A stretch of 64,000 nucleotides of DNA from JBAXXL01 sp037127915 (GCA_037127915.1 JBAXXL010000015.1:22882-86881), one strand, 5' to 3'. Positions 48,001 to 57,465 are shown, counted from the first letter of the stretch. Numbers and translations are program-made. The notes: generated from the letters alone by a model not told the origin.

Positions 48001-48786
48001 ATTCATACCTACCCAAAGCGCAAAAGCAATCATATAGCGGTAGATGATGGAACCTAAAAATGCACTACCAAGCATTACAAAAATATTGCGCGAACGGAAA
48101 ATCGTCTCACCGATAATGACTGAAGCCAAACCGATAATCAAACTTCCTATACCCATTCCGATGTCGGCAAAGCCTTGGTATTGTGCAATTAATCCGCCGG
48201 AAAAACCAACGAACGCGTTAGCGAACATAACACCGAAAATAGTAATTTTATTTACATTAACACCCGAAGCGGATGTCATAATCTTATTATCCCCGGTGCT
48301 TTGGACGGTTATGCCCAAATCGGTTTTGAAAAACAACGATACCAAAAGCCATAAAACTGCAGAAATACACAGCAGAGCTATAGCGAGCCATAACTCAGCA
48401 GGTAACCCCGGGTTTAAAGTATCGATGCTTGTGAAAACTGTTTTAGCATTAATCAGAGGAATGTTTGAACGCCCCATAATATGCAAATTGATTGAATAAA
48501 GGGCAATCATTACCAAAATACCCGCCAGCAAGCTATCGACTTTGAGCGAAGTATGAATGACACCGGTTATAGCACCTGCTATAGCACCAACCATTGATGC
48601 GATTGCTAAAGAAAGGAAGGGATCCCATCCATTAGCGATAAGTATTGCACTGACAGCGGCTCCGGTTGTAAAACTGCCATCGACTGTGATATCATTAAAT
48701 TTTAATATTCTGCCTGTTATTAGCGTGCCAATCGCTAAAAAAGCATATAATAAACCGAGATTAAAAGCGCCAATCCAAAGTTCCAT
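45004..48786 (-). CDS. ABC permease fused to three TrpX-type substrate-binding domains
   Basis: 1260 residues in one frame. Residues 1-285 form a LivH/TrpY-type permease with 8-9 helices (FNDITVDGSFTTGAA, GLASVIIGETIF). After a further anchor helix (about 303-322) come three periplasmic ABC_sub_bind (PF04392-like) domains: about 338-635, 642-945 and 960-1260. Each has the signature pattern: start IGVIQ/IGMVQ/IALIL, then NANGDF or equivalent, STPxxQ, VYNSxEA, and DNTV/DNSV. A Lys/Ala/Val-rich linker joins domains 2 and 3. The ATPase partner is not nearby. By family, an amino-acid or aromatic-compound importer; the three domains may bind different ligands. Confidence 0.88.
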   Translation of the reverse strand: MELWIGAFNLGLLYAFLAIGTLITGRILKFNDITVDGSFTTGAAVSAILIANGWDPFLSLAIASMVGAIAGAITGVIHTSLKVDSLLAGILVMIALYSINLHIMGRSNIPLINAKTVFTSIDTLNPGLPAELWLAIALLCISAVLWLLVSLFFKTDLGITVQSTGDNKIMTSASGVNVNKITIFGVMFANAFVGFSGGLIAQYQGFADIGMGIGSLIIGLASVIIGETIFRSRNIFVMLGSAFLGSIIYRYMIAFALWVGMNPIDLKLITAFFVLLTLIVTKITKKSENPNHNLIKYRIKKNKGKLIALLICLLLIPVLWFVSSNFMEDTGSKSVTDNMPKKYKIGVIQLSDNSLLNITRDSFYAEMKRMGILDSCEVLFQDANGDVQLANQIIANFQVKKVDAIISFSTPTTQAAMGRVKDTPIVFGTVANPFLIKAGTSDSVHLPNVTGTYGAVDMKTLLNMVCSMYNRKIRIGAIWDPGHANAVYNVENLRKAIAERNDVVLEGVTITGSADVHEAAETICSKKLDAIVLPPDNIVYNAIESVIQVAEKYKIPVFSAEASALERGVSGTYGYDYTESGIKVAHILKKILHGANPNDIPFEEYKLSYYGFNKQRLAKFGLKIPSKYEKLMRRYVDEDGKYIEIIPTIGMVQFSVEPMVEFCKVGIFDAMAERGFVEGANFKILYKNANGDFNMISQIMQDLNRRGVDIIVPLSTPVVQGAIQAGGGNSKTKVIYTYTYNPFAIGAAKTTTDHLPWATGSACPPKLDVIFNTFKKAFPNIKRYGVVYNSSEANSNSVMIKMREEAKRINVELIEMTATSSAEVMDAANALANKKVELFIAPGDNTVNLSIDAYAKVAKKFKVPLLSFDTDHASGGYAVLACGSSYYQTGYEAGDYIVRVLLGEDPAKMPVIMTQKMDLIINDSLAKACGIKINKSVYKDATKVVKAIKATKAVKKKVVTKYKRKIALILFNENPVLIETADGIKSYLKKTGILEKNKIELVEFNAQGEFAIAQSITQKLIEDKYDYILTCSTPLLQVVSNFNKTIPHIFGAVTDPYRMGVAKSATNHQANLTGVATFQPMEKIVLLVKEIFPKARRIGIVYNSAEASSEACMEKLRIAAKKHGFVLKEKTITATGDVLEAVNSLINDGIDVFITAGDNSVKQALSAIIKVADRNSIPCFTENPYEVKKGITAALGANYFQVGIKVGEQAEKVINGTKTKNIPINNYCPNAVGMNLKLIQKYKGKMPSEQKCKAALVLVK

Positions 48787-48886
48787 AACTATTTTATCGT
48801 ATTGTTGATAATATGTAGTGCAAATTTAATAAATTTGAAAAATAAATTGAGACATTTTTTTAAATATAAAAAAATAAAATACAAAA

Positions 48887-51109
48887 TTGGAACAAAATTT
48901 AGAATATATAGTCGGCAATCTGAACGAAGAGCAGAAAAAAGCGGTAGAATTTATGAATGGACCGCTGTTGGTTGTTGCCGGTGCAGGTACAGGAAAAACA
49001 AAGGTTCTGACTCATCGTGTGGCGCACCTAATCGCTAAGGGTGTAAAACCTTGGAACATACTAACGCTTACTTTTACAAACAAAGCAGCCGGCGAAATGA
49101 CCGGTAGAATCGCAAATTTAGTAGGTGAAGATAGAGCGGCACAAATTTATTCAGGCACATTCCATTCGGTGTTTGCAAAAATATTGAGAATCGAAGCCGA
49201 AACTATAGGATATAAAAATTCATTTACGATTTATGATTCCGATGACCAATTAAGTTTGATTAGAAGAATAATGCGAGAATTGGGAATTGCGCCATCGAAA
49301 TATAACGGCAAAGAAATCCAATGGAAAATTTCGAACGCTAAAAATGAATTGATCACCGCCGGAGAATTTCAAGATAAAGCGATGACCGTAATTGATAAGC
49401 AAACGGCCATAATTTATAAAGAATATGAAAGAATGCTTGTAACGAGTAATGCGATGGATTTCGACGATCTGCTCATTAATTTTATCTATTTATTGCAAAA
49501 ATCAAAACCTATTCTCGAAAAATATCAAACCCGTTTTAAATATATTTTGGTGGATGAATACCAAGATACCAACCGCGCCCAATATATTGCTGTGAATTTA
49601 CTGGCGAAGGCACATCAGAATTTATGCGTCGTCGGCGACGATGCGCAGAGTATATATCGTTGGCGTGGAGCGGATATTCGTAATATTTTAGATTTCAGAA
49701 TTGATTATCCGCATACGCAGACAATCCGCCTAGAAAAAAATTACCGTTCGACGAAAAATATTCTTGGTGCGGCAAATTCAGTAATTGGATATAACAAAGA
49801 GCAAATTCCGAAAACACTTTATACCGACAATCCGCAAGGAGAATTAGTTGATATTTTACGATTTGACAACGATATAAACGAAGCTCAGCATATTGTTACT
49901 CTTGTTCAGCAAAACCGTAGTACCGACACACCTTGGTCTGATTTTGCAGTCTTATACAGAACCAATGCCCAGGCAATGGTTTTGGAAAATGCTTTTAGAA
50001 AACTAAACATTCCTTACCAGATTATTGGCGGCACTTCGTTTTACAAGCGCAAGGAAATCAAAGATGTAACGGCTTATTTACGTCTGCTGATTAATCCTGT
50101 TGATCAGGAAGCACTAATACGGGCAATTAATGAACCACCACGCGGATTGGGACCAACTTCGCTTGCTCACATTCAGCAATTTGCCAACGGCAATTTTATG
50201 CCGCTATTCGAAGCATTTGAAAAAGCGGACAATATTTCGGCTTTGCAAAAAAGAGCCGCCGAGAAAGCGAAAGAATTCGCCGCTTTCATAAACAAATACC
50301 GCAGTTTATTGGAAACTGAATCTATATCTTCGGTTATCGAACAGTACCTCGAAGAATCGGGGTTGACAAAAATGTATTTGGAACTCGACACACACGATTC
50401 GCGCGATAGATTGAACAACATAAACGAATTTGTTTCCGGTATAGATACTTTTTTCGCCATCAACCCTGAATTGACTTTGCTCGATTATCTGCAATCGGTT
50501 TCCCTCTCGTCCGATTATGAGGAAAAAGATTTCTCCCAAGATTCAGTTAAATTAATGACTCTACATTCGGCTAAAGGATTGGAATTTCGGTTCATTTTTA
50601 TTTCAGGGATGGTCAAAGGTTTGCTCCCGATGGAACGTCAGGACGAAGCCGCCGATATAGAAGAAGAACGCCGGTTGATGTATGTTGGAATGACTCGCGC
50701 CAAGGAAAAGCTTTATTTAACTTATCACCAAAAGCGTTGGCATTTCGGCGAAATGAAATTCACAACAAAATCTCCTTTCTTAGCAGAGATTGCCGCTGAA
50801 TATCTAAGAAGAAATGACAAAGTTTTAGAACCAATTAAGGCTCCGAAACCACACAATATTAACGCGGAGCACTTTGAGCAAAAATTCTTCATTGACGATA
50901 TTACGGAGCATAGCGACGATTATTCGCAAATACCGCCGCAAAGCAACCAACATCTGAAAGTGGGCGATAGAGTGTTCCATTCCAAATTTGGCAAAGGCAA
51001 AATCGTATCAATAAATGGCGTAGGGCAATTCCAAAAAGCAGTCGTCTTTTTCGATTTGGCGGGGCGCAAACCGCTGATGATGCAATACGCGAAATTGGAA
51101 AAAATCTAA
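48887..51109 (+). CDS. UvrD/PcrA-type DNA helicase
   Basis: 740 residues, superfamily 1A 3'-5' helicase for repair and replication-fork restart. Walker A AGAGTGKT (about 31-38), LTFTNKAAGEM, DEYQDTN (about 225), GDDAQSIYRWRGAD, NYRST, TLHSAKGLEF and YVGMTRAKEKLYL are all intact. The C-terminal tail has the PcrA-like domain (VGDRVFHSKFGKGKIVSI). The start is a TTG at 48887: it gives the normal N terminus, and the next in-frame ATG lies inside motif I. No clear ribosome-binding site. Divergent from the ABC fusion across 100 bases. Confidence 0.94.
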   Translation: MEQNLEYIVGNLNEEQKKAVEFMNGPLLVVAGAGTGKTKVLTHRVAHLIAKGVKPWNILTLTFTNKAAGEMTGRIANLVGEDRAAQIYSGTFHSVFAKILRIEAETIGYKNSFTIYDSDDQLSLIRRIMRELGIAPSKYNGKEIQWKISNAKNELITAGEFQDKAMTVIDKQTAIIYKEYERMLVTSNAMDFDDLLINFIYLLQKSKPILEKYQTRFKYILVDEYQDTNRAQYIAVNLLAKAHQNLCVVGDDAQSIYRWRGADIRNILDFRIDYPHTQTIRLEKNYRSTKNILGAANSVIGYNKEQIPKTLYTDNPQGELVDILRFDNDINEAQHIVTLVQQNRSTDTPWSDFAVLYRTNAQAMVLENAFRKLNIPYQIIGGTSFYKRKEIKDVTAYLRLLINPVDQEALIRAINEPPRGLGPTSLAHIQQFANGNFMPLFEAFEKADNISALQKRAAEKAKEFAAFINKYRSLLETESISSVIEQYLEESGLTKMYLELDTHDSRDRLNNINEFVSGIDTFFAINPELTLLDYLQSVSLSSDYEEKDFSQDSVKLMTLHSAKGLEFRFIFISGMVKGLLPMERQDEAADIEEERRLMYVGMTRAKEKLYLTYHQKRWHFGEMKFTTKSPFLAEIAAEYLRRNDKVLEPIKAPKPHNINAEHFEQKFFIDDITEHSDDYSQIPPQSNQHLKVGDRVFHSKFGKGKIVSINGVGQFQKAVVFFDLAGRKPLMMQYAKLEKI

Positions 51110-51295
51110 GAAGACAATAGGCAGTAGTCAATAGGCATTATAGAAGAATAGAGGGGATTGGGTTTGTCATCTTCTTGCATAGCCACGACTTTTAAATCTT
51201 GGTGATAATGGCACATAAGCCTCTGATCTCTAAAGAGGTCATTCTTCTCTTCGCATTCAAAACTCAAAATTCATCATTAAAAATTTGTTGAAGAT

Positions 51296-51321
51296 GGATT
51301 CCCGATCGGGTCGGGAATGAC
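51296..51321. repeat. Palindrome GATTCCCGA / TCGGGAATGAC, family D
   Basis: Same flanks as the palindrome at 24407-24431 but with a changed stem that stays paired. It lies in the 357-bp gap between the convergent helicase and subtilase genes. Confidence 0.6.
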
Positions 51322-51373
51322 AATCATATACATATCAACGAGATATCTGCTTCCTATATCGAACAAGAAACAT

Positions 51374-51417
51374 TCTGCGTTAATCTGCCAAATCAGTATC
51401 ATCTGCGTGCTAATCTT
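51374..51417. repeat. Phrase repeat, family E, copy 3
   Basis: TCTGCGTTAATCTGCCAAAT followed by CATCTGCGTGCTAATC. Matches 24203 and 24334 and, inverted, 57468 and 60313. The rest of the gap shows only short AAAATTCA-type low-complexity sequence. Confidence 0.6.
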
Positions 51418-51466
51418 TACCACGATTTTCTCGACTCAACTTTCAGGGTATATGTCTTCCTATATC

Positions 51467-53503
51467 CTACTTATTGATGATAAACTTTTGAATCTTTTGG
51501 CTGTTGTTCACTTGCACAAGCAAGAAATACATGCCATTGCTGAGGCCGGAGACATCCATTTTCCTTTGACAAGCGCCATCTCCTGAATAGAATGATTCAT
51601 TCTTAATTCGTTCTCTTCCAGCGATGTCCAAAATTGTGATTTTCATATTTCCGGTTTCTTTTGCTGTTAGCTCAACGAAAAGTTCATTTTGATTGGAAGT
51701 GATAACAGTTGGGTAAACTGCAATAGCCATACTTTCATTCTCAGCTACATTGTTTGATAAAATCGGCAGTTTCGCTTCATCTACACCAAATGGTATAGAT
51801 TTCGATTCCGCATCAACCAAATAAACTTTATTTTTTTCGATTGGTTTTCTCAAAACAATTGGATCGAAGACCGATTCGATATATACCTCGGCGGGTTGCC
51901 CCAAAAATCTTTCCAATTTAAAATCGGCGGCGAATAAATACTGCCCATCAATCAATTTCAATGGATGTTTTTCAAATTCATCACTATCGGCAAATTTAAT
52001 ATAAATGAAATTTTCAGCCGTATAATTTTGGCTTATTATATTAATAACGAAACGTTTGTAATTGTCACAGTTATAGTACATCAGTTCTCCGGCCGCGGTT
52101 TTGGTAGCTTTAATCGTTTCCCATAAATCGGGTCTTCCCCACCCAATAATATTATTAGGGTCGGCATTATTCGACGCGTTGTGCTTTAATAATTCAAGAG
52201 CTTCATTGCGTGTCAAATACGGAGCGGCGGATAGTAAAAGTGCACATCCCCCCGAAGCTAACGGGCATGCTATAGAAGTACCGCCGGTTGTTACTATGAA
52301 AGAAGTTATCGAATGAACTACATATACGCCGACTCCTCGTGTTGAAAGATCGGGTTTTATTTGATTCGAAGCATTTGGACCTCGAGAACTGAATTCCGCG
52401 GCAACTAATGAATCCATTTTTAAAGCTCCAATTGAAATTGCCAAGTCGGCATCCGCCGGTGTGAGCAATGTTTGCGGAGAAGGACCGGAATTCCCCATAG
52501 AAGTGAAACACATCATCCCAAGTTTAGAAGCCATATTTAAATATTGCGAAGCAACACACGAATTGCCGTCTAAATCTTCTATTTGGTATGGGTTAATCGG
52601 TATATCCCTATATCCGACAGAAGTACTTATTAAGTCCGAACCGAGTGCTTCCTGCCATTCTACCGCGGCGGCGTAATTATCTTCTTCTAAATGGGTTTCA
52701 GAGAGAATGGTTTCAGTTTTTGCGAGGCAGAAATCCACTTTTGGAGCCATTCCAATCATAGAATCCGGTTCAATAGCGGCAATCGACGAGAACATTGCCG
52801 AACCGTGACCGTCCTGATCGGGAGGATCATTTTCTTCATTAGTGGTGATGGAATCACTGTTAACGAAATCCCATTCCTTTATTACCTTGCTGACTGATAA
52901 AAATGGATTGTTTCTCCATTTAAATCCATTGTCAAGCATTCCGAGCTGAATTCCTGTGCCGTTTATTCCTAAACTATGAAGGACATTCGCGTTAATCTCG
53001 CTAATTTGCCCATAAGAATATCCGTAATAATTGTTTTCGTAACCATAGTTCTCCGTTAAAATTATGTCTTCGGCATTTATTTTCGTAGATTCATTATTCG
53101 ACAAAAGTTCCAGATGTATAGGTTTGTCGTCAGTATCAATAATTTTTTTTACAAATGTCAAAGTCTTAACTTTTTCAAGGCTTGCTGAATCGCAATCAAC
53201 TACAACGTAGTTATACCATTTCAGTTTCTGAAGAATTTTGCATCCATTGTTTTCTAATTGCTGAATATAATCAGAATAGATTGGCACATCGGCTATTGTA
53301 ACAAGCTCAGCTGGTTTAATGCCGTTTTTTTGACGACGTTCTAAGCACCTTTGTGTCAATGAATTTCGTGCTAATTCATATTTTTCGCTACCAATAGAAA
53401 ATGCACCGGCACCTTTATCCGTCAATAGCACTCTGTAAGCTTTCGGAAAAATTATTTGCGGTAATGTTAATAATAATAGTACTATAAGTAAAGATTTTTT
53501 CAC
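51467..53503 (-). CDS. Secreted subtilisin-like (S8) serine protease with T9SS sorting domain
   Basis: 678 residues. Signal peptide 1-20 (ending PQIIFPKA). The catalytic triad is complete: D191 in GMLDNGF, H233 in DGHGSAM and S410 in GGTSIACP. The N-terminal pre-domain (about 25-165) could be an inhibitor-like propeptide. A beta region follows, and the T9SS domain (from about 600, VYPTVIT) ends GMYFLLVQV and KFIINK. It is exported to the cell surface by the type IX system and probably degrades protein. Divergent from the SDR gene across 68 bases. Confidence 0.93.
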   Translation of the reverse strand: MKKSLLIVLLLLTLPQIIFPKAYRVLLTDKGAGAFSIGSEKYELARNSLTQRCLERRQKNGIKPAELVTIADVPIYSDYIQQLENNGCKILQKLKWYNYVVVDCDSASLEKVKTLTFVKKIIDTDDKPIHLELLSNNESTKINAEDIILTENYGYENNYYGYSYGQISEINANVLHSLGINGTGIQLGMLDNGFKWRNNPFLSVSKVIKEWDFVNSDSITTNEENDPPDQDGHGSAMFSSIAAIEPDSMIGMAPKVDFCLAKTETILSETHLEEDNYAAAVEWQEALGSDLISTSVGYRDIPINPYQIEDLDGNSCVASQYLNMASKLGMMCFTSMGNSGPSPQTLLTPADADLAISIGALKMDSLVAAEFSSRGPNASNQIKPDLSTRGVGVYVVHSITSFIVTTGGTSIACPLASGGCALLLSAAPYLTRNEALELLKHNASNNADPNNIIGWGRPDLWETIKATKTAAGELMYYNCDNYKRFVINIISQNYTAENFIYIKFADSDEFEKHPLKLIDGQYLFAADFKLERFLGQPAEVYIESVFDPIVLRKPIEKNKVYLVDAESKSIPFGVDEAKLPILSNNVAENESMAIAVYPTVITSNQNELFVELTAKETGNMKITILDIAGRERIKNESFYSGDGACQRKMDVSGLSNGMYFLLVQVNNSQKIQKFIINK

Positions 53504-53571
53504 AAGTAAATATCAAGTTAATTAAAGATTAAGTGTTATATTACAAAATTACGAAAAATATTCTATAAATA

Positions 53572-54291
53572 ATGAAGAACGTTATAATAACAGGCGGCGC
53601 GAGACGATTAGGGAAGCATTTGGCACTGAATTTTGCAAAAAAGGGCTACAATGTGGTAATCCATTACAATTCGTCAACGGAATCAGCTAAAGAAACACAT
53701 CAAGCAATTTTAGACTTGGGTGTGGATTCTATAATGGTAAAAGCGGATTTACACAATCTCGTCGAGATAGAGCGATTGTTTGCTATCGCGGCGGAGCATT
53801 ATGGAAAATTGGACGCTCTGGTCAATAGCGCGGCTGTATTGCCTCGGCAAATGGCGGTCAGCGAAATTTCGGAGATGGATTGGAACGCAGTGATGAATGT
53901 CAATCTAAAAGCATATTTGTTCGCCTCTCAGCAATTTGCAAAATATGCCGATGATTCAGCAAAAATTATAAACATTGCTTCGCTTGGCGGTCAGGAAATA
54001 TGGAAGAATCGTTTACTATATAATGTTTCGAAAGCCGGAGTGCTACAACTTACAAAAGCATTAGCTAGGGAGTTCGCTCCTAAAATAGCAGTGAATTCAG
54101 TAAGTCCCGGAATTGTTACCATTCCAAATGAACCTTCTGAAAATGACACATTAAATCCAAAAAGAATACCTTATGGACGCTATGCCACACCGGAAGAAAT
54201 TTTCTCAGCAGTGTATTTCTTTGCGGAATGTTCGAATTATATCACAGCACAAAATCTCAATATTGATGGTGGATACCACGACGCTCGATAA
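53572..54291 (+). CDS. SDR-family oxidoreductase, pteridine reductase-like
   Basis: 239 residues, classical SDR. The nucleotide motif TGGARRLG (about 7-14) is of the RRLG type seen in pteridine reductases and FolM. VNSAAVLP (NNAG-like, with Ser in the second position), Ser near 137, and Y150-NVS-K154 complete the active site. The C-terminal DGGY motif is present. NADPH-dependent by the Arg pair, which is inference. The mtaB gene starts 3 bases downstream, so they are co-transcribed. Confidence 0.82.
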   Translation: MKNVIITGGARRLGKHLALNFAKKGYNVVIHYNSSTESAKETHQAILDLGVDSIMVKADLHNLVEIERLFAIAAEHYGKLDALVNSAAVLPRQMAVSEISEMDWNAVMNVNLKAYLFASQQFAKYADDSAKIINIASLGGQEIWKNRLLYNVSKAGVLQLTKALAREFAPKIAVNSVSPGIVTIPNEPSENDTLNPKRIPYGRYATPEEIFSAVYFFAECSNYITAQNLNIDGGYHDAR

Positions 54292-54294
54292 AAT

Positions 54295-55581
54295 ATGAAA
54301 AAAATAAGAATTGAAACTATAGGTTGCAAGGTGAATTTCGCCGAATCGGAGAGAATGAAGGAGATATTTATCGCCCAAGGCTATTCGATTGCTAAAGATG
54401 ACGACGAGGTTGATTTAATTTTAATCAATACTTGCACTGTAACCGGCAAAGCCGAACGCGATGCACGAAAAATCATTCGCCGTTTAAAACGCGAACATCC
54501 AACAGCTGTGATTATCGCCGCGGGTTGTATGTCGGAGTTTAATCCAACGAAAACCGCTGAAATCTTGGAAGTCGATGCGGTGTTGGGTCAATCCGAAAAA
54601 TACAAAGCGCCATTCATAATTGATGAAATAATAAAAGGCAATTTGCCGAGAATATTAATAAATACCGAACTTGAACCTGAATTTGAATTTGCCGCATCTT
54701 ACGACCCCGAAAATAGATCACGCGGTTTTTTAAAATTGCAGGATGGGTGTGATTATTACTGCACTTATTGCGCTGTGGCTTATTCGCGTGGTCAATCCCG
54801 TTCTATGGATTTCGATGAGATTATTCCGGCATTAAATAAAATTCGTTCTGCCGGTTTCCGTGAAATCGTTATTTCGGGTATTAACTTAGGCACATACTCC
54901 GACAAAGGAAAAAACTTTTCGGATGTGATTGAGTTAATCGCTCAAAGTGAGTTGGATATTAGAGTACGCATTTCGTCTATAGAACCAAATTTATTGACCG
55001 ACGAAATTTTGGAGTTGACCGCGAAATCCGAGAAAATCTGTCCACATTTCCATATACCTTTGCAAAGCGGTTCCGATACAATATTAAAAGAAATGCACAG
55101 ACGCTACAATACTGATTTTTTTGAAAAATTGATACTAAAGATTAAATCCCGAATTCCGGATTGCTGTTTGGGAATTGATGTAATCACCGGTTTTCCGGGT
55201 GAAACAGATGCACTTTTTCAAGAAACTTACGATTTTCTTAATAGTTTACCGATAAGTTATCTTCATGTATTCAGTTATTCAGAACGCAAAGGGACGCCGG
55301 CCGCAGAAATGGCGGGCAAAGTCAGCGAATTCGACAAAAAGCAACGAACACGGAAACTACTACTTTTGTCCGATAAAAAGAAAGAAGAATTCTATCGTTC
55401 GCAACTTGATAAAGAATTTTTCGTTATACCTGAGTATAAACCTCCTTCAAAAATTGCTTTTGGATGGACAGAAAACTACGTTAGAACAAAATTTTTTATA
55501 AATGATTATAATGCTGATATTATAAGACTTAAGGTCGATTCGATTGATGTTGATGGAGTAGCAAAGGCAGTTATTTTTTAA
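54295..55581 (+). CDS. mtaB: tRNA (t6A37) methylthiotransferase
   Basis: 428 residues. It adds a methylthio group to N6-threonylcarbamoyladenosine-37 of tRNA using two iron-sulphur clusters and SAM. Three N-terminal cysteines (ETIGCKVN, NTCTVTG, AAGCMSE) hold the auxiliary cluster. The radical-SAM triad is C152, C156 and C159 in DGCDYYCTYC. LKLQDG before the triad and the short C-terminal region with a weak TRAM are typical of MtaB rather than MiaB. Second gene of the unit begun by the SDR. Confidence 0.93.
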   Translation: MKKIRIETIGCKVNFAESERMKEIFIAQGYSIAKDDDEVDLILINTCTVTGKAERDARKIIRRLKREHPTAVIIAAGCMSEFNPTKTAEILEVDAVLGQSEKYKAPFIIDEIIKGNLPRILINTELEPEFEFAASYDPENRSRGFLKLQDGCDYYCTYCAVAYSRGQSRSMDFDEIIPALNKIRSAGFREIVISGINLGTYSDKGKNFSDVIELIAQSELDIRVRISSIEPNLLTDEILELTAKSEKICPHFHIPLQSGSDTILKEMHRRYNTDFFEKLILKIKSRIPDCCLGIDVITGFPGETDALFQETYDFLNSLPISYLHVFSYSERKGTPAAEMAGKVSEFDKKQRTRKLLLLSDKKKEEFYRSQLDKEFFVIPEYKPPSKIAFGWTENYVRTKFFINDYNADIIRLKVDSIDVDGVAKAVIF

Positions 55582-55597
55582 AAACGCAAAAAAAAAT

Positions 55598-55627
55598 GAA
55601 ACTTTTTTGCTTCTTATTTGTCTTATA
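55598..55627 (+). promoter_or_regulatory. ECF-sigma-like promoter of thyX
   Basis: GAAAC (55598-55602), 17 bases, then GTCTTATA (55620-55627), ending 58 bases before the thyX ATG. The same elements with the same spacing occur upstream of the GLUG gene (57769) and its duplicate (60614). The GAAC-like box and GTC box resemble ECF sigma-factor targets. Confidence 0.5.
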
Positions 55628-55685
55628 TATGTTGGAAATGATATTTTTGCTTATTCCGATATTAAATAATAGTGATTAAATTAAA

Positions 55686-56513
55686 ATGAATGAAATAGAA
55701 ATAAAATGTCTCGATAAGGGATTTGTACGTTTGGTCGATGTAATGGGCGACGACACAGCAATCGTTCAAGCGGCTCGCGTATCGTATGGTAAAGGTACGA
55801 AATCTATGACTGAAGACCGCTCATTGATTAGGTATCTGATGCGTCACAAGCACACATCACCTTTCGAAATGGTAGAATTCAAGTTCCACGTAAAGTTGCC
55901 GATTTTCATTGCCCGCCAATGGATTCGCCACCGTACAGCAAACGTGAATGAATATAGCGGACGTTACTCCGAAATGCGGGATGATTTCTATATCCCTGAA
56001 CTAACGCAAATTAAACCTCAGAGTTTATTCAATAAGCAGGGGCGCGCGGAAGAATGTTTAGATACTGACAAAGCAATGTTGATAGCCGGTAAAATGGAAA
56101 ATACTCAGAAACAGCTTTTTGCCGAGTACACCGATTTTTTGGACAATGACGTAGCGCGCGAAATAGCAAGAATAAATCTGCCGCTTTCCACATACACCGA
56201 ATGGTATTGGAAGATAGATTTACATAATTTATTTCATTTCCTGCGTCTTCGTATGGATAGCCACGCACAATATGAATTTCGTGTTTACGGAAAGGCTATT
56301 GCCGACATCATAAGCGAAATCGTACCATTGGCTTACGAGGCGTTTGAAGATTATACAATGAATTCTGTAACATTTACAAAAGCGGAATTTGAAGCACTGA
56401 AGATTTATTTACGTAATAATACTATAAATCAAGATGAACTATTAGCTTTGGGACTTTCCAAAGGTGAAATTAACGAATATCAAGAAAAAATTAATAAATT
56501 AAACATGGAGTAA
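55686..56513 (+). CDS. thyX: Flavin-dependent thymidylate synthase
   Basis: 275 residues. It makes dTMP from dUMP using FAD, NADPH and methylene-THF. The signature RHRTANVNEYS (81-91) gives the RHRx7S ThyX motif, followed by GRYS. RHKHTSPFEM (53-62) is the FAD/dUMP region. It probably replaces ThyA, which is not seen here. Its stop region contains GGAG that can serve the next gene, so the pair is translationally linked. A possible ECF-type promoter lies upstream. Confidence 0.96.
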   Translation: MNEIEIKCLDKGFVRLVDVMGDDTAIVQAARVSYGKGTKSMTEDRSLIRYLMRHKHTSPFEMVEFKFHVKLPIFIARQWIRHRTANVNEYSGRYSEMRDDFYIPELTQIKPQSLFNKQGRAEECLDTDKAMLIAGKMENTQKQLFAEYTDFLDNDVAREIARINLPLSTYTEWYWKIDLHNLFHFLRLRMDSHAQYEFRVYGKAIADIISEIVPLAYEAFEDYTMNSVTFTKAEFEALKIYLRNNTINQDELLALGLSKGEINEYQEKINKLNME

Positions 56514-56516
56514 ACA

Positions 56517-57344
56517 ATGAAAAAATTACTATTTATAGTGATTTGCCTCTTTGCCTTATCTGCTTCCGCCTTGATGAGCGCAGATACAAAAACGAAAGAA
56601 AGCGCCGAAGATGCTAAACGCGTAAAAAAAGCGAAAGAATTGCTGAGCAAAGCAATTGAAAATGTCGGCGGTCTAAATAAAATCAACGAAGTAAAAACTA
56701 TGTACATCGAAGGTGTACGCGATGTAGTTGATCCTAGTCGTGGAATAAAAGAGCCATTTAAATTGTGGTGGATAGCACCGGATAAATTCTATGCCGAGTT
56801 TGCTTATTATAAACCTGTTAGCGGCGGATACGACGGTGTAGATGCTTGGGCAATTAATCCATATATGAGTGGATCAACCGCGGCGGCAAAATTAACATTT
56901 AAAGACTTGACATACTATCCTGAGATTATGCAGATTCTTATGCCGGAAATCATTCGTTATGAAGAAAACAAAATGACTCTACGCTATGAAGATGATCATG
57001 AATTGAAAGATGGCAAGGATTATTCAAAAATCCGCGTTACAAATGCTGATAATTCTCAAGAAGATTATTACTTCAATCCAACAACAAAATTCCTTTATAA
57101 ACGCCAACGTGACGATTTTAATTATATGAATAAAAGAATTGATTTGGAAATATTCTATAAAGAATGGCAATTGGTTAATGGCGTGCAAATTCCAAAATAT
57201 GCTGAACGCTTTGAAGATGGTGTGCAAATAACAAATTACTATATCAATAAAGTGGAAATCAATATTCCTATCGATATTAAGAAATTCGCTATGCCAAAAG
57301 ATACTACAACAAAAAAACCGGCGCCAGCAGGTAAAATTAAATAG
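56517..57344 (+). CDS. LolA-like / outer-membrane lipoprotein-sorting-type exported protein
   Basis: 275 residues. Signal peptide 1-21 (ending LMSA). The body has ENVGGLNKINEVKTMYIEG, then an open beta half-barrel pattern with WWIAPDKFYAEF and DYYFNPTTKFLYKRQ strands, as in LolA/LolB-like lipid-carrier folds of Bacteroidota. The C terminus is a Thr/Lys/Pro-rich tail. The start codon is 3 bases after thyX, using the GGAG within the thyX stop region. Role inferred from fold only. Confidence 0.7.
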   Translation: MKKLLFIVICLFALSASALMSADTKTKESAEDAKRVKKAKELLSKAIENVGGLNKINEVKTMYIEGVRDVVDPSRGIKEPFKLWWIAPDKFYAEFAYYKPVSGGYDGVDAWAINPYMSGSTAAAKLTFKDLTYYPEIMQILMPEIIRYEENKMTLRYEDDHELKDGKDYSKIRVTNADNSQEDYYFNPTTKFLYKRQRDDFNYMNKRIDLEIFYKEWQLVNGVQIPKYAERFEDGVQITNYYINKVEINIPIDIKKFAMPKDTTTKKPAPAGKIK

Positions 57345-57373
57345 TATCTAATTAGTATGATTTGATTTTTTTA

Positions 57374-57405
57374 GAGGCAATCCAAATTGGGTTGTCTCTC
57401 TTTTT
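57374..57405 (+). terminator. Rho-independent terminator after the LolA-like gene
   Basis: GAGGCAATCC pairs with GGGTTGTCTC (two G-T pairs, 4-5 nt loop), followed by TCTTTTTA. It lies 29 bases after the stop codon. Confidence 0.75.
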
Positions 57406-57465
57406 ATGTCTGAATCTTGATACCCAGGATTTAAGGATTAACAGGATGAAGAAATGATTAGTATG

